A stretch of DNA of 64,000 bases from Bradyrhizobium sp. Ghvi (lineage in GTDB: Bacteria > Pseudomonadota > Alphaproteobacteria > Rhizobiales > Xanthobacteraceae). A program made the translations under genes and the position numbers. The notes beneath the pieces are model-generated. The model did no database searches, was not told the origin of the DNA, and saw only the letters and a program-made list of their open reading frames with translations. The stretch covers positions 1 to 64,000 of the forward strand of contig NZ_FOVU01000011.1 of NCBI RefSeq assembly GCF_900115265.1, given 5' to 3'. This document shows, one piece after another, positions 8,247 to 17,852 of the stretch (positions within the stretch are counted from its first letter, which is position 1; each line of letters begins with the position of its first letter).

Positions 8247-8421
8247 CTCGTGTCCCGGACAAGCTGCAACGCGTTAAGCGTTGCAGCGCAGAGCCGGGAC
8301 CCAGGGCGACACGGTACGTTGCGGAAGCATGGGCTCCGGCTCAGCAGCGCAGCGCCAAAGAAGCGCTGCCATAGCGCGTCGAAGACGCGCGTAAACGCGC
8401 TGAGGGCGTCCGGGACACGAG
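8247..8421. repeat. 175-bp intergenic element with 14-bp perfect terminal inverted repeats
   Basis: CTCGTGTCCCGGAC at 8247-8260 is the exact reverse complement of GTCCGGGACACGAG at 8408-8421. The interior holds further palindromes (GCAACGCGTTAAGCGTTGC, and repeats of GCGC/CGCG). It fills the gap between the nitrile hydratase accessory gene and the end of queC, two convergent genes. No coding frame is present, so it looks like a non-autonomous palindromic repeat of the Bradyrhizobium type rather than an insertion sequence. Confidence 0.7.
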
Positions 8422-8437
8422 AGAGTACGACTGGGCG

Positions 8438-9151
8438 CTACCGCCCCGTCACAAACTCCCGCCACCCCTTCGCGCGCAAACTGCACGCCGGGCATTCTCC
8501 GCAGCCGTAGCCCCAATCATGCCACGCGCCACGTTCGCCGAGATAGCAGGTGTGCGACTGCTCGCGGATGAGGTCGACCAACCCCTCGCCGCCGAGATCC
8601 TGCGCGAGCTTCCACGTCGCGGCCTTGTCGATCCACATCAGCGGCGTATGCAACTCGAACTGGCGAGCCATACCGAGCGAGAGCGCGGCCTGCATCGCAC
8701 GAATGGTCTCGTCGCGACAATCGGGATAGCCGGAATAGTCCGTCTCGCACATGCCGCCGACGATGTGGGTGATGCCACGGCGATATGCGAGTGTCGCCGC
8801 GAAGGTCAGGAACACCAGGTTGCGACCGGGCACGAAGGTGTTTGGCAACCCGTCGGCGCCCATCGCGATCGCGACATCACGCGTCAGCGCGGTCTCCGAC
8901 ACGGCCGCTAACGTCGGGATCGATAACGTGTGACTGTCGCCCAGCTTTGCGGCCCAATCGGCGCGCAGGCCCCTGATGCCCTCGAACAGGCGGTCGCGGC
9001 AATCAAGCTCGACGGCGTGGCGCTGGCCGTACTCGAGTCCCAAGGTCTCGACGCGCGCGAAGCGGCTCAGCGCCCAGGCGAGGCAGGTGGTGGAATCCTG
9101 GCCGCCGGAGAACAGCACCAGGGCGGTTTCTGATGAAAATGCGTCACTCAT
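8438..9151 (-). CDS. queC: 7-cyano-7-deazaguanine synthase QueC
   Basis: A 237-residue ATP-dependent enzyme that converts 7-carboxy-7-deazaguanine to preQ0, a precursor of queuosine in tRNA. The PP-loop ATP motif SGGQDST lies at residues 15-21. The C-terminal zinc-binding cysteines are visible in SHTCYLG and WGYGCGECPAC. Length is normal for the family. It stands alone here, without queD or queE beside it, and no preQ1-type riboswitch was recognised upstream. Its start is divergent from mazG, about 125 bases away. Confidence 0.95.
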   Translation of the reverse strand: MSDAFSSETALVLFSGGQDSTTCLAWALSRFARVETLGLEYGQRHAVELDCRDRLFEGIRGLRADWAAKLGDSHTLSIPTLAAVSETALTRDVAIAMGADGLPNTFVPGRNLVFLTFAATLAYRRGITHIVGGMCETDYSGYPDCRDETIRAMQAALSLGMARQFELHTPLMWIDKAATWKLAQDLGGEGLVDLIREQSHTCYLGERGAWHDWGYGCGECPACSLRAKGWREFVTGR

Positions 9152-9276
9152 GGCCGCGCTTTAGCACTGCGAAACGTATCAGCCAATCGGTGGAAATCGG
9201 GCTGTTCCCGCGCACCCCGCTGGGAATGGCAGCGCGCTTTTGGCATAAGGTTCGGGACCCAGGAGACTGCCCTGCA

Positions 9277-10131
9277 ATGACCCCTTCCCGCGACATTTCC
9301 CGCCTGATCGAGATCATGGCGGCGCTGCGCACGCCGGTGACCGGCTGTCCCTGGGACCTCGAGCAGGATTTTTCGACGATCGCGCCCTACACGATCGAGG
9401 AAGCCTATGAGGTGGTCGACGCCATCGACCGCGGCGATCTCGACGATCTCCGCGAGGAGCTCGGCGATCTCCTGTTGCAGGTGGTGTTCCACGCCCAGAT
9501 GGCTTCGGAGCAAAACGCTTTCGCGTTTGGAGACGTCGTCGAGGCCATCACGCGAAAAATGATCCGGCGCCATCCCCATGTCTTTGCCGACAAGGACGGC
9601 AATCTAGCCTCCTCCCACGTCAAGGAAGTCTGGGACCGCATCAAGGCCGAGGAAAAGGCCGAACGCGCCGCACGCCGGCCGCCGGAAGCAACGCCGCCGC
9701 ACAGATCACTACTGTCAGGCGTGAAGACCGGGCAGCCCGCGCTGACGCGCGCGATGGAGCTGCAGCGCAAGGCCTCCACCGTCGGGTTCGACTGGAACGA
9801 TCCGCGCGCGGTCCTGCAAAAGATCCGCGAGGAAGCCGACGAGATCGAGGCCGCACTGGATCGTAACGACCGGCACGAGATCGCGGAAGAGACCGGCGAC
9901 CTCATGTTTGCGCTCGTCAACCTTGCTCGCCATGTCGATGCCGATCCTGAAGCCGCGCTGCGCGCGACGAACGCCAAATTCGAGCGGCGGTTTGCGTTCA
10001 TCGAACGGGCGCTGGAGGCGCAGGGGCGGACGCTCGAGCAGGCGTCGCTGGCAGAGATGGACGCGCTGTGGAATGCGGCGAAGGGCGCGACCAAGCCGGC
10101 GTCTGAAGGGCGCCAGGAATCGCGCCGGTAA
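9277..10131 (+). CDS. mazG: nucleoside triphosphate pyrophosphohydrolase MazG
   Basis: A 284-residue enzyme with two MazG domains, cleaving NTPs to NMP and pyrophosphate as housekeeping sanitation. The first domain holds CPWDLEQDF and the metal-binding EEAYEVVDAI / REELGDLLLQVVFH. The second repeats the pattern (KIREEADEIEAA, EETGDLMFALVNLARH). The ATG at 9277 is chosen over the frame start at 9133 because AGGAG (9261-9265) lies upstream and the extra residues run over the queC promoter. It converges with hflX. Confidence 0.93.
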   Translation: MTPSRDISRLIEIMAALRTPVTGCPWDLEQDFSTIAPYTIEEAYEVVDAIDRGDLDDLREELGDLLLQVVFHAQMASEQNAFAFGDVVEAITRKMIRRHPHVFADKDGNLASSHVKEVWDRIKAEEKAERAARRPPEATPPHRSLLSGVKTGQPALTRAMELQRKASTVGFDWNDPRAVLQKIREEADEIEAALDRNDRHEIAEETGDLMFALVNLARHVDADPEAALRATNAKFERRFAFIERALEAQGRTLEQASLAEMDALWNAAKGATKPASEGRQESRR

Positions 10132-10157
10132 TTCAGCGTCGCCTGCATGAAGAGCAC

Positions 10158-10240
10158 GTAGCCCCGATGGAACGCAGCGCAAGCCGGGGCCAGTCCGTCC
10201 GGACGCGCGACTCCCGGATCACAATGCGCTCCATCCGAGC
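10158..10240. repeat. imperfect palindromic repeat between mazG and hflX
   Basis: GTAGCCCCGATGGAACGCAG at the left end is an imperfect inverted match of GCGCTCCATCCGAGCGAC at the right end, with a GC-rich middle. It resembles a palindromic family often found between Rhizobiales genes, with arms containing CGGATGGAGCGCA. It separates two convergent genes and may act as a two-way transcription barrier; that is inference. Confidence 0.5.
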
Positions 10241-10253
10241 GACGACAGGCGGC

Positions 10254-11636
10254 TCACGCCGACAGACGCGGCACCGCATCAAACCTGTTCACGACGATAT
10301 CCCGCTTGGTCTCGTCGACCCGCACGGTCATATCGAAACGACCGTCGTGCAGCTCCTTCGCTAACACCTCGGCATTACGATGCAGCCAGCTGATGCCGGC
10401 GCCATCGGCGGCGTCGATGGAGAGATCGAGCGTAGTGCGCTTGGCCGCGAGCCGCTCTTCGATCGCGGCAAGCAGCGCGTCGATGCCCTCGCCGGACACG
10501 GCGGAGACCAGCATCGCCGGATGATCCTCCGGCCGGCGCGCCGCGATGTTCAAAAGCTCTTCGCGCTTTTCAGGCTCGTAGCGGTCGATCTTGTTCCAGA
10601 CCTCGATGATGCGGCCGGAATCGTCTGGGTTGATGCCGAGCTGGCGCAGCACGGCGTCGACGTCGCTCTGCTGCGCCTCGGCATCCTCGTGCGAGATGTC
10701 GCGCACGTGGAGGATCACATCGGCTTCCAGCACCTCCTCCAGCGTCGCGCGGAAGGCCGCGACGAGCTGGGTCGGCAAATTGGAGATGAAGCCGACCGTG
10801 TCGGACAGCATCGCCTTGCCGCCATGCGGCAGGTTGAGCGCGCGCAGGGTCGGATCGAGCGTGGCGAACAGCATGTCGGCAGCCTGGACGTCGGCGCGCG
10901 TCAGGCGGTTGAACAGCGTCGATTTGCCGGCATTGGTGTAGCCGACCAGCGCGACCACGCGGTACGGCACGCGCTGACGACCGGCGCGATGCAGACGCCG
11001 CGTTGCCTGCACCTTCTTCAACTCGCCCTCGAGCTTGGTGATGCGCTCCTGGATCAGGCGGCGGTCGGCCTCGATCTGCGTCTCGCCGGGACCGCCCATG
11101 AAGCCGAAACCGCCGCGCTGGCGTTCCAGATGGGTCCATGACCGCACCAGGCGCGAGCGCTGGTAGTTGAGATGTGCAAGCTCGACCTGGAGCGCGCCTT
11201 CCTTGGTCTTGGCGCGGCGGCCGAAGATTTCCAGAATGAGGCCGGTGCGGTCGAGCACCTTGGCATGCAATTCCTTCTCGAGATTGCGTTGCTGAATCGG
11301 CGCAAGGGCGCAATCCATCACCACGAGCTCTACGTCGAGACTCTTCGCGAGTGCAGCAATCTCCTCGACCTTGCCCTTGCCGATATAGGTCGCGGGCCGG
11401 ATCTGGCTGATTGGCGCAATGATGGCATCGGCAATGACGAGGTCGATCGCACGCGCGAGGCCTGCGGCTTCATCGAGCCGGGCCTCGGCGTTGCGTTGGA
11501 TGTGGCTCTCCGATTGCGCGTCGGCACCTGCCCCGCGCACTCGCAAATAGGGGCCGATGACAAGCACCCGCCCCGTCTGCTTAGCCCCTGCCGACCGCGG
11601 ACGATCGGCATCCCCCTCGAAATTCCGGGGTTCCAA
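10254..11636 (-). CDS. hflX: ribosome-associated GTPase HflX
   Basis: A 460-residue translational GTPase that rescues or splits stalled ribosomes. An N-terminal nucleotide-binding-like domain and the family Gly-rich segment (GGFGFMGGPGETQIE) precede the G domain. The G motifs are visible as G1 GYTNAGKST, G3 DTVGFI and G4 NKID. It lies 11 bases downstream of hfq on the same strand, an arrangement also seen in enterobacteria, so the two are probably co-transcribed. Confidence 0.95.
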   Translation of the reverse strand: MEPRNFEGDADRPRSAGAKQTGRVLVIGPYLRVRGAGADAQSESHIQRNAEARLDEAAGLARAIDLVIADAIIAPISQIRPATYIGKGKVEEIAALAKSLDVELVVMDCALAPIQQRNLEKELHAKVLDRTGLILEIFGRRAKTKEGALQVELAHLNYQRSRLVRSWTHLERQRGGFGFMGGPGETQIEADRRLIQERITKLEGELKKVQATRRLHRAGRQRVPYRVVALVGYTNAGKSTLFNRLTRADVQAADMLFATLDPTLRALNLPHGGKAMLSDTVGFISNLPTQLVAAFRATLEEVLEADVILHVRDISHEDAEAQQSDVDAVLRQLGINPDDSGRIIEVWNKIDRYEPEKREELLNIAARRPEDHPAMLVSAVSGEGIDALLAAIEERLAAKRTTLDLSIDAADGAGISWLHRNAEVLAKELHDGRFDMTVRVDETKRDIVVNRFDAVPRLSA

Positions 11637-11647
11637 TCAGAGCACTC

Positions 11648-11896
11648 TCAAGCCGGCTGATCCTCGCCGCCTTCGAACAGCTGGATCGGAGCGCCCGGCA
11701 TGATGGTCGAGATCGCATGCTTGTAGACGAGCTGCGAATGACCGTCGCGCCGAAGCAGCAAACAGAAATTGTCGAACCAGGTCACGATGCCCTGGAGCTT
11801 CACTCCGTTGACCAGAAAGATCGTCAGTGGCGTCTTGGTTTTGCGAACGTGATTGAGGAAGGTGTCCTGTAGGTTTTGTGCGCGGTCTGCCGCCAT
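11648..11896 (-). CDS. hfq: RNA chaperone Hfq
   Basis: An 82-residue Sm-like protein that forms a hexameric ring and pairs small RNAs with mRNAs. The Sm1 motif (TPLTIFLVNGVKLQGIVTWF) and Sm2 signature (YKHAISTI) are both intact, and the C-terminal tail is short, as usual in alphaproteobacteria. It follows ntrX and precedes hflX, a conserved rhizobial order. Hfq is known in rhizobia to affect nitrogen regulators such as NifA, which suits its place beside the ntr genes. Confidence 0.97.
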   Translation of the reverse strand: MAADRAQNLQDTFLNHVRKTKTPLTIFLVNGVKLQGIVTWFDNFCLLLRRDGHSQLVYKHAISTIMPGAPIQLFEGGEDQPA

Positions 11897-12141
11897 TGTT
11901 TTTTTCTCGCTTTGAGTTTCTTTTTATTGCGCCGGTTGCGGCCCTGTTTTGAGAGTTTGGGCCTTCGTCCGGTTGCCGTCCCTCATGAGATCCCCCTCTA
12001 GGGAACAGCAGCTTGATTAGAAGGCAGGCGGACTTATTAGGCAAGCCGCTTCACGCGACAGGACGCGTTCTATAGCCCCGAAAAACTACGGAAATCGAAG
12101 ATTTTTCCCGGATATCGCCCGTGGGCGCGGCGGCGCGGACC

Positions 12142-13512
12142 TCAACCAACGCCCAATGCCTTCAACTTCCGGTGTAGCGCCGAACGTTCCATGCCAACAA
12201 ACTCGGCCGTACGAGAAATATTTCCTGAAAAACGGCTGATCTGAGCAATCAAATAGTCGCGCTCGAACACTTCACGCGCCTCTCGCAGCGGCAGGCCCAT
12301 GATGTGCTCGCCGTTGTTGCTGGTCGGCATGGCCGGCACCATCGAGCCGACGTCCTGGGGCAGCATGTCGGCGGTGATGATCACCTCCGGACCGCCGGCG
12401 GCCAGAATCATGACCCGTTCAACGTTGTTACGGAGCTGGCGCACGTTGCCCGGCCAGACATGCGATTGCAGCACCGCCATCGCGTCCTGCCCGATCTGCC
12501 GCTTGGGCAGGCCGCTGCCGGCCGAGATCTGCTCCATGAAATAGTCGATCAACTCCGGGATGTCCTCGCGCCGCTCCGAGAGCGCGGGCACGCGGATCGG
12601 CACCACCGAGAGACGATGGTAGAGGTCCTCGCGGAAATGGCCTGCCGCGATCTCTTCTTCGAGATTGCGCGCGGTCGAGGAGATGATGCGGACGTCGACC
12701 TGCACCTTGGCCGTGCCGCCGACGCGCTGAAACGACTGCTCGACCAGCACGCGCAAGATCTTGTTCTGGGTTTCGCGCGGCATATCCGCGATCTCGTCGA
12801 TGAACAGCGTGCCGCCATGCGCTTCCTCCAGCGCGCCGGGCTTGCGCGGCTGCTCGCCGTTGGATTGCTCGACGCCGAACAGCTCATGCTCCATCCGCTC
12901 CGGCGTGATCGCGGCGGCGTTGATGACGACGAATGGGCCGTCGGCGCGACCGGAGGCCGTATGCAGCGTGCGCGCGGTCAGTTCCTTGCCCGCGCCGGCT
13001 GGGCCGACGATCAGGATGCGGCTGTTCGCTTTCGCCGCGCGCTCGATGGTCTGGCGCAGCTGGTTCATGCTCGGCGAGCGGCCGACCAGCTGGCTGGCGC
13101 TCGGCGCGAGCTGCTTCAGCTCCTTGACCTCGCGCTTGAGCCGCGAGTTCTCCAGCGCTCTGGTCGCGACCAGGATCAACCGGTCGGCCTTGAACGGCTT
13201 CTCGATGAAGTCGTAGGCGCCGCGCTTGATCGCGGCGACCGCGGTCTCGATGTTGCCGTGGCCGGAGATCATCACGACAGGAAGATCGGCATTGTCCTTC
13301 TTGACCTGCTCCAGGAGCTGCAAACCGTCGAGCTTGGAGCCCTGCAGCCAGATGTCGAGGAACACCAGATGCGGCCGGCGGTTGGCGATTTCAGCCAGTG
13401 CGGAATCGCTGTCGCGCGCGGTCCTCGTGACAAAACCCTCGTCTTCGAGGATGCCTGCAACGAGATCCCGAATATCGGCCTCATCATCGACAATCAGAAT
13501 TTCACTTGCCAT
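12142..13512 (-). CDS. ntrX: nitrogen-related response regulator NtrX
   Basis: A 456-residue NtrC-family regulator: receiver (phosphoacceptor Asp53 in HLVFLDIWL), AAA+ domain and a C-terminal Fis helix-turn-helix (NISRTAEFVGMERSALHRKL). The Walker A is GPAGAGKE rather than the usual GESGTGKE. The GAFTGA loop that contacts sigma-54 is absent: ELFGVEQ runs on through a short linker to GALEEAHGGTLF. This is known for alphaproteobacterial NtrX, which controls sigma-70 promoters and envelope, respiratory and nitrogen genes. It is 17 bases downstream of ntrY, its cognate sensor. Confidence 0.95.
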   Translation of the reverse strand: MASEILIVDDEADIRDLVAGILEDEGFVTRTARDSDSALAEIANRRPHLVFLDIWLQGSKLDGLQLLEQVKKDNADLPVVMISGHGNIETAVAAIKRGAYDFIEKPFKADRLILVATRALENSRLKREVKELKQLAPSASQLVGRSPSMNQLRQTIERAAKANSRILIVGPAGAGKELTARTLHTASGRADGPFVVINAAAITPERMEHELFGVEQSNGEQPRKPGALEEAHGGTLFIDEIADMPRETQNKILRVLVEQSFQRVGGTAKVQVDVRIISSTARNLEEEIAAGHFREDLYHRLSVVPIRVPALSERREDIPELIDYFMEQISAGSGLPKRQIGQDAMAVLQSHVWPGNVRQLRNNVERVMILAAGGPEVIITADMLPQDVGSMVPAMPTSNNGEHIMGLPLREAREVFERDYLIAQISRFSGNISRTAEFVGMERSALHRKLKALGVG

Positions 13513-13529
13513 GGGTCGCGCCTGTCTTG

Positions 13530-15881
13530 TCAGCTGCCTGTTGAGGCTTCGATTTTTGGTGAATCATTGGTCTGTTCAGCCGGCTCTCTGGTTTTAGCCG
13601 CCGGCTCTTTTGTTTCCTGCGCCGTGACGACAGGCGCCTGCTCGGCCCCGTCGGCCTTCTTGGCCTGGCCGGAGATCGCAAAGCGCATCCGCATCCAGGC
13701 GCCGCGCTGGCCTTCGCGGAAGTCGGAAGCGTCCTTCAGCTCGATCCGGCCGCCATGGTCTTCCAGCACCCGGCCGACGATCGCAAGGCCAAGGCCGGTG
13801 CCCTTGGCGCGCGTCGTCACATAGGGCTCGAGCAGGCGCGAGCGCGCCACCTTGGGCAGGCCAATGCCGTTGTCGATGACGTCGATCAGCACGTCCTCGC
13901 CCTCGCGCGACACCACGACGTCGATGCGGCCTTTGCCGAGCTCTTCCGGCGGGACCTGCTCAATCGCTTCGGTGGCGTTCTTGATGATGTTGGTGACCGC
14001 CTGCGAGATCAGCCGCCGGTCGAACTGGGCGCGCAGCGGATCCTCCCTGAACTCGGCCTCGATATCGAGCTCGGGATGGGCGACCTTCATCAGGAACACC
14101 GCCTGCCGCACGGTGTCGGCGACGTCCTCGCCTTCCATCACGGGCTTGGGCATCCGCGCAAAGCGCGAGAACTCATCGACCATGCGCCTGATATCGTCAA
14201 CCTGGCGCACGATGGTGTCGGTGCACTGGTCGAAGATCTGCTTGTCCTTGGCCTCTGTGATGTCCTTGCCGAACTTGCGGCGAATGCGCTCGGCCGAAAG
14301 CTGGATCGGTGTCAGCGGGTTCTTGATTTCGTGCGCGATGCGGCGTGCGACATCGCCCCAGGCCGAGGTGCGCTGTGCCGAGACCAGCTCGGTGATGTCG
14401 TCGAGCGTGATGATGTAGCTGTCGTGCGGCTGGTTCTTCTCGGCGCTGACCCGCACCGACAGATTGCGCTCCGTGCCGTCGCGGGTGATCGTGATCTGGC
14501 CCTGCACCAGGCGCTGGGTCCCTTCCCGCGAGGCCTTCATCATCTCGTCGAGTTCTGGCAGCACGTCGGAAAGCGGATGGCCGAGGGTCTCGGCCTCGGA
14601 ATGTCCGATCAGCTTCTCGGCGGAACGGTTGAGGATGCCGACGCTGCCCGAGGTGTCGACGCCGATGATGCCGGCGCTCGCAGACGACAACACGGCCTCG
14701 ATGAAGCGGCGGCGGCTGTCGATGAGGTCGCTGGCGTTGACGAGCTCGTCGCGCTGGCTGCGCAGCTCCTGCGTCATCTTGTTGAAGGTCTCGCCCAGCT
14801 GGGCGAGATCGCCTTCCGATTTGTGCACCGGCACCTGGACGTGCAGGTCGCCTGTGGAGACGGTGTTGGCCGCGTTCATCAACCGCCTGATCGGCGCCAC
14901 CAGCGAGTTGGCGAAGTTGAGCCCGATCAGCACCGAGGCCATCAAGATGGTCAGTGCGATCACCGCGAACATCAGCGCGAACGCGACCTGGATGCCGAGC
15001 TTGCGCGATTCGATCTGCGCGTATTCGGCGACGCTCAGCTCGGTCTGCCTGAGCTGGGCGACGACCCTTGGATCAAGAGGGCGAGCGACGTAGAGGAACG
15101 TATTGCTGAAGCCCCTGAGCCTGATTACGGCCGCGACAAGATTTTGATCGGGCAAGACCGCGATCTCGGGTTCATTCTCATTGACGTTCTGGAGAAATTC
15201 CGGCGCAGGCGGCGCGAAGGCGAGCGGAACGCCCCCGGTCTCCGCCGACAGGATCGGATTGGCGTCCTTGCCCATCAGCATCGCGCCCGGGAGGTTGCGT
15301 GCCGCGGCACTCGAGGTCAAGAGCTGTAGGAACGACTGCCGATCCTGGTCAAACAGCAGCGGAACGCGTGAGACGTCGTTGGCCATGCCGAGAATGTCGC
15401 CGCGAATGACCTGCGCATGCTCCTGCACATAAGCGCGCGCGATGATCAGCGAATTCTGGATGACCGCCTTGGTCGGTCCCGAGAACAGGCGGTCGAGGCC
15501 GCGCTCGATCGTGACGTTGGCGACAATGGCCACCAGCACCGCCGGCAGCACTGCAACGATCGAGAACAGACCGACGATCTGGACGTGCAGCCGCGCCGCC
15601 GCCCGCCCCCGCCGGCGGGCCTGAATCATCTGCCAGACCTCGCGGACGATGATCCCGATCAGAAGCAGGATGGTGCCGGCGTTGATCGCCAAGAACGAGC
15701 TGACGACTTCAGGGGTCGGCTCGATTCTGGTCAGGCCGGTCAGAACCAGGAAGGTCAGAAGTGCCGAGAGCAGCGCCAGAGCAACGGCAAACGGGCCCAG
15801 CCAGCGACGCACCGACCAGCGCCGGGGCTCTTCTGCTGGGGCCGTGTCAAAGGATGCGGCCGAGGTGTCTGCGCTGGTCAT
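13530..15881 (-). CDS. ntrY: nitrogen-related sensor histidine kinase NtrY
   Basis: A 783-residue membrane kinase. Hydrophobic segments near the N-terminus and a periplasmic region are followed by a HAMP linker (NSLVAPIRRLMNAANTVSTG), a PAS domain, the dimerisation/phosphoacceptor helix with His517 in RRIAHEIKNPLTP, and an ATPase domain with N and G boxes (IIKNATEAIEQ, DNGIGLP, KGTGLGLAI). A Glu/Ala-rich tail ends the protein. The ATG at 15881 (MTSADTS) is preferred, since the upstream extension to 15944 crosses an inverted repeat and looks non-coding. It partners with NtrX. The signal is unresolved; redox and nitrogen status have both been proposed in relatives. Confidence 0.93.
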   Translation of the reverse strand: MTSADTSAASFDTAPAEEPRRWSVRRWLGPFAVALALLSALLTFLVLTGLTRIEPTPEVVSSFLAINAGTILLLIGIIVREVWQMIQARRRGRAAARLHVQIVGLFSIVAVLPAVLVAIVANVTIERGLDRLFSGPTKAVIQNSLIIARAYVQEHAQVIRGDILGMANDVSRVPLLFDQDRQSFLQLLTSSAAARNLPGAMLMGKDANPILSAETGGVPLAFAPPAPEFLQNVNENEPEIAVLPDQNLVAAVIRLRGFSNTFLYVARPLDPRVVAQLRQTELSVAEYAQIESRKLGIQVAFALMFAVIALTILMASVLIGLNFANSLVAPIRRLMNAANTVSTGDLHVQVPVHKSEGDLAQLGETFNKMTQELRSQRDELVNASDLIDSRRRFIEAVLSSASAGIIGVDTSGSVGILNRSAEKLIGHSEAETLGHPLSDVLPELDEMMKASREGTQRLVQGQITITRDGTERNLSVRVSAEKNQPHDSYIITLDDITELVSAQRTSAWGDVARRIAHEIKNPLTPIQLSAERIRRKFGKDITEAKDKQIFDQCTDTIVRQVDDIRRMVDEFSRFARMPKPVMEGEDVADTVRQAVFLMKVAHPELDIEAEFREDPLRAQFDRRLISQAVTNIIKNATEAIEQVPPEELGKGRIDVVVSREGEDVLIDVIDNGIGLPKVARSRLLEPYVTTRAKGTGLGLAIVGRVLEDHGGRIELKDASDFREGQRGAWMRMRFAISGQAKKADGAEQAPVVTAQETKEPAAKTREPAEQTNDSPKIEASTGS

Positions 15882-15942
15882 TCCGGCAATGGGGTGCTGA
15901 AAACGGGTCCGCGACGGGCGGATACTGATGTATTCGTACCAC

Positions 15943-15964
15943 ATTGTTGCCGAATTGCGACAAT
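15943..15964. promoter_or_regulatory. inverted repeat upstream of ntrY, candidate operator
   Basis: ATTGTTGC (15943-15950) and GCGACAAT (15957-15964) form near-perfect 8-base arms with one mismatch, separated by CGAATT. The site lies about 60-85 bases before the ntrY ATG and about 105 bases before the divergent small ORF. Placement fits a regulator binding site; the regulator is unknown. Confidence 0.35.
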
Positions 15965-16066
15965 TCCGCGGCGTCTAGCCCGCGGCCGACCAGCGCATCC
16001 ACAGGGGATAAAGGGTCAATTACCGGTGCGCGGGAACGGAATCCGGCCACTCCGGCTTGACCTGGC

Positions 16067-16213
16067 ATGGACAGAATCTTTCTTGCGGTGATGGTGTCGG
16101 CCGTGCTCCTGCTGATCGTCGCCTCTGACCTTCTGGTCAACGGCCCGAGCAGGCAGGAGGAGACGGCACAGATGGCCAATATTCAGCCGGTCGCGGCGCG
16201 CCTGATCAGATAG
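16067..16213 (+). CDS. 48-residue single-span membrane protein between ntrC and ntrY
   Basis: An ATG-to-TAG frame of 48 codons with high GC at third positions. It encodes a positive start (MDR), a hydrophobic helix at about residues 4-19 (IFLAVMVSAVLLLIVA), then a polar tail with GPSRQEETAQ and a final LIR. It could be a signal-anchor or a small secreted peptide. It is divergent from ntrY and convergent with ntrC. The ribosome site is weak, so translation is not certain. No known family is recognised. Confidence 0.5.
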   Translation: MDRIFLAVMVSAVLLLIVASDLLVNGPSRQEETAQMANIQPVAARLIR

Positions 16214-16242
16214 GCGCGGCGGCCGGCGACCTGCGACCGCCA

Positions 16243-16255
16243 ATACAATTTGTAT
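16243..16255. repeat. 13-bp perfect palindrome ATACAA-T-TTGTAT
   Basis: Six-base arms around a single T, AT-rich within a GC-rich region, 30 bases past the stop of the small membrane ORF. It may be a protein-binding site or a small hairpin; there is no further evidence. Confidence 0.3.
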
Positions 16256-16331
16256 GTTTCAGCGGAACGTTTCAGCTCGATCAGGACTTCTGCTCACCGC
16301 GTCAGCCATAACGGCCAGCGCGATCCGGACA

Positions 16332-16391
16332 GGCTCAGCTCCGCTTTGGTAGGGGAGCTGAGCCACTTTCCGCAAACGCGGTCAGCGTTTG
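16332..16391 (-). terminator. double hairpin downstream of ntrC
   Basis: Read on the minus strand, a 7-bp hairpin (arms 16373-16379 / 16385-16391) is followed by an 11-bp perfect hairpin, arms GGCTCAGCTCC (16332-16342) and GGAGCTGAGCC (16354-16364). Both come within 70 bases of the ntrC stop. There is no T-run, so it is not a classic intrinsic terminator. It may stabilise the mRNA end or assist Rho-dependent stopping. Confidence 0.5.
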
Positions 16392-16400
16392 TCGCGAGGA

Positions 16401-17843
<1,443 letters not shown>

Positions 17844-17852
17844 CGTTAATCC

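Noticed and set aside
12304..15329. plus-strand frames of 506 and 524 codons
   Set aside because: They oppose ntrX and ntrY, whose domains are complete; these are frame shadows.
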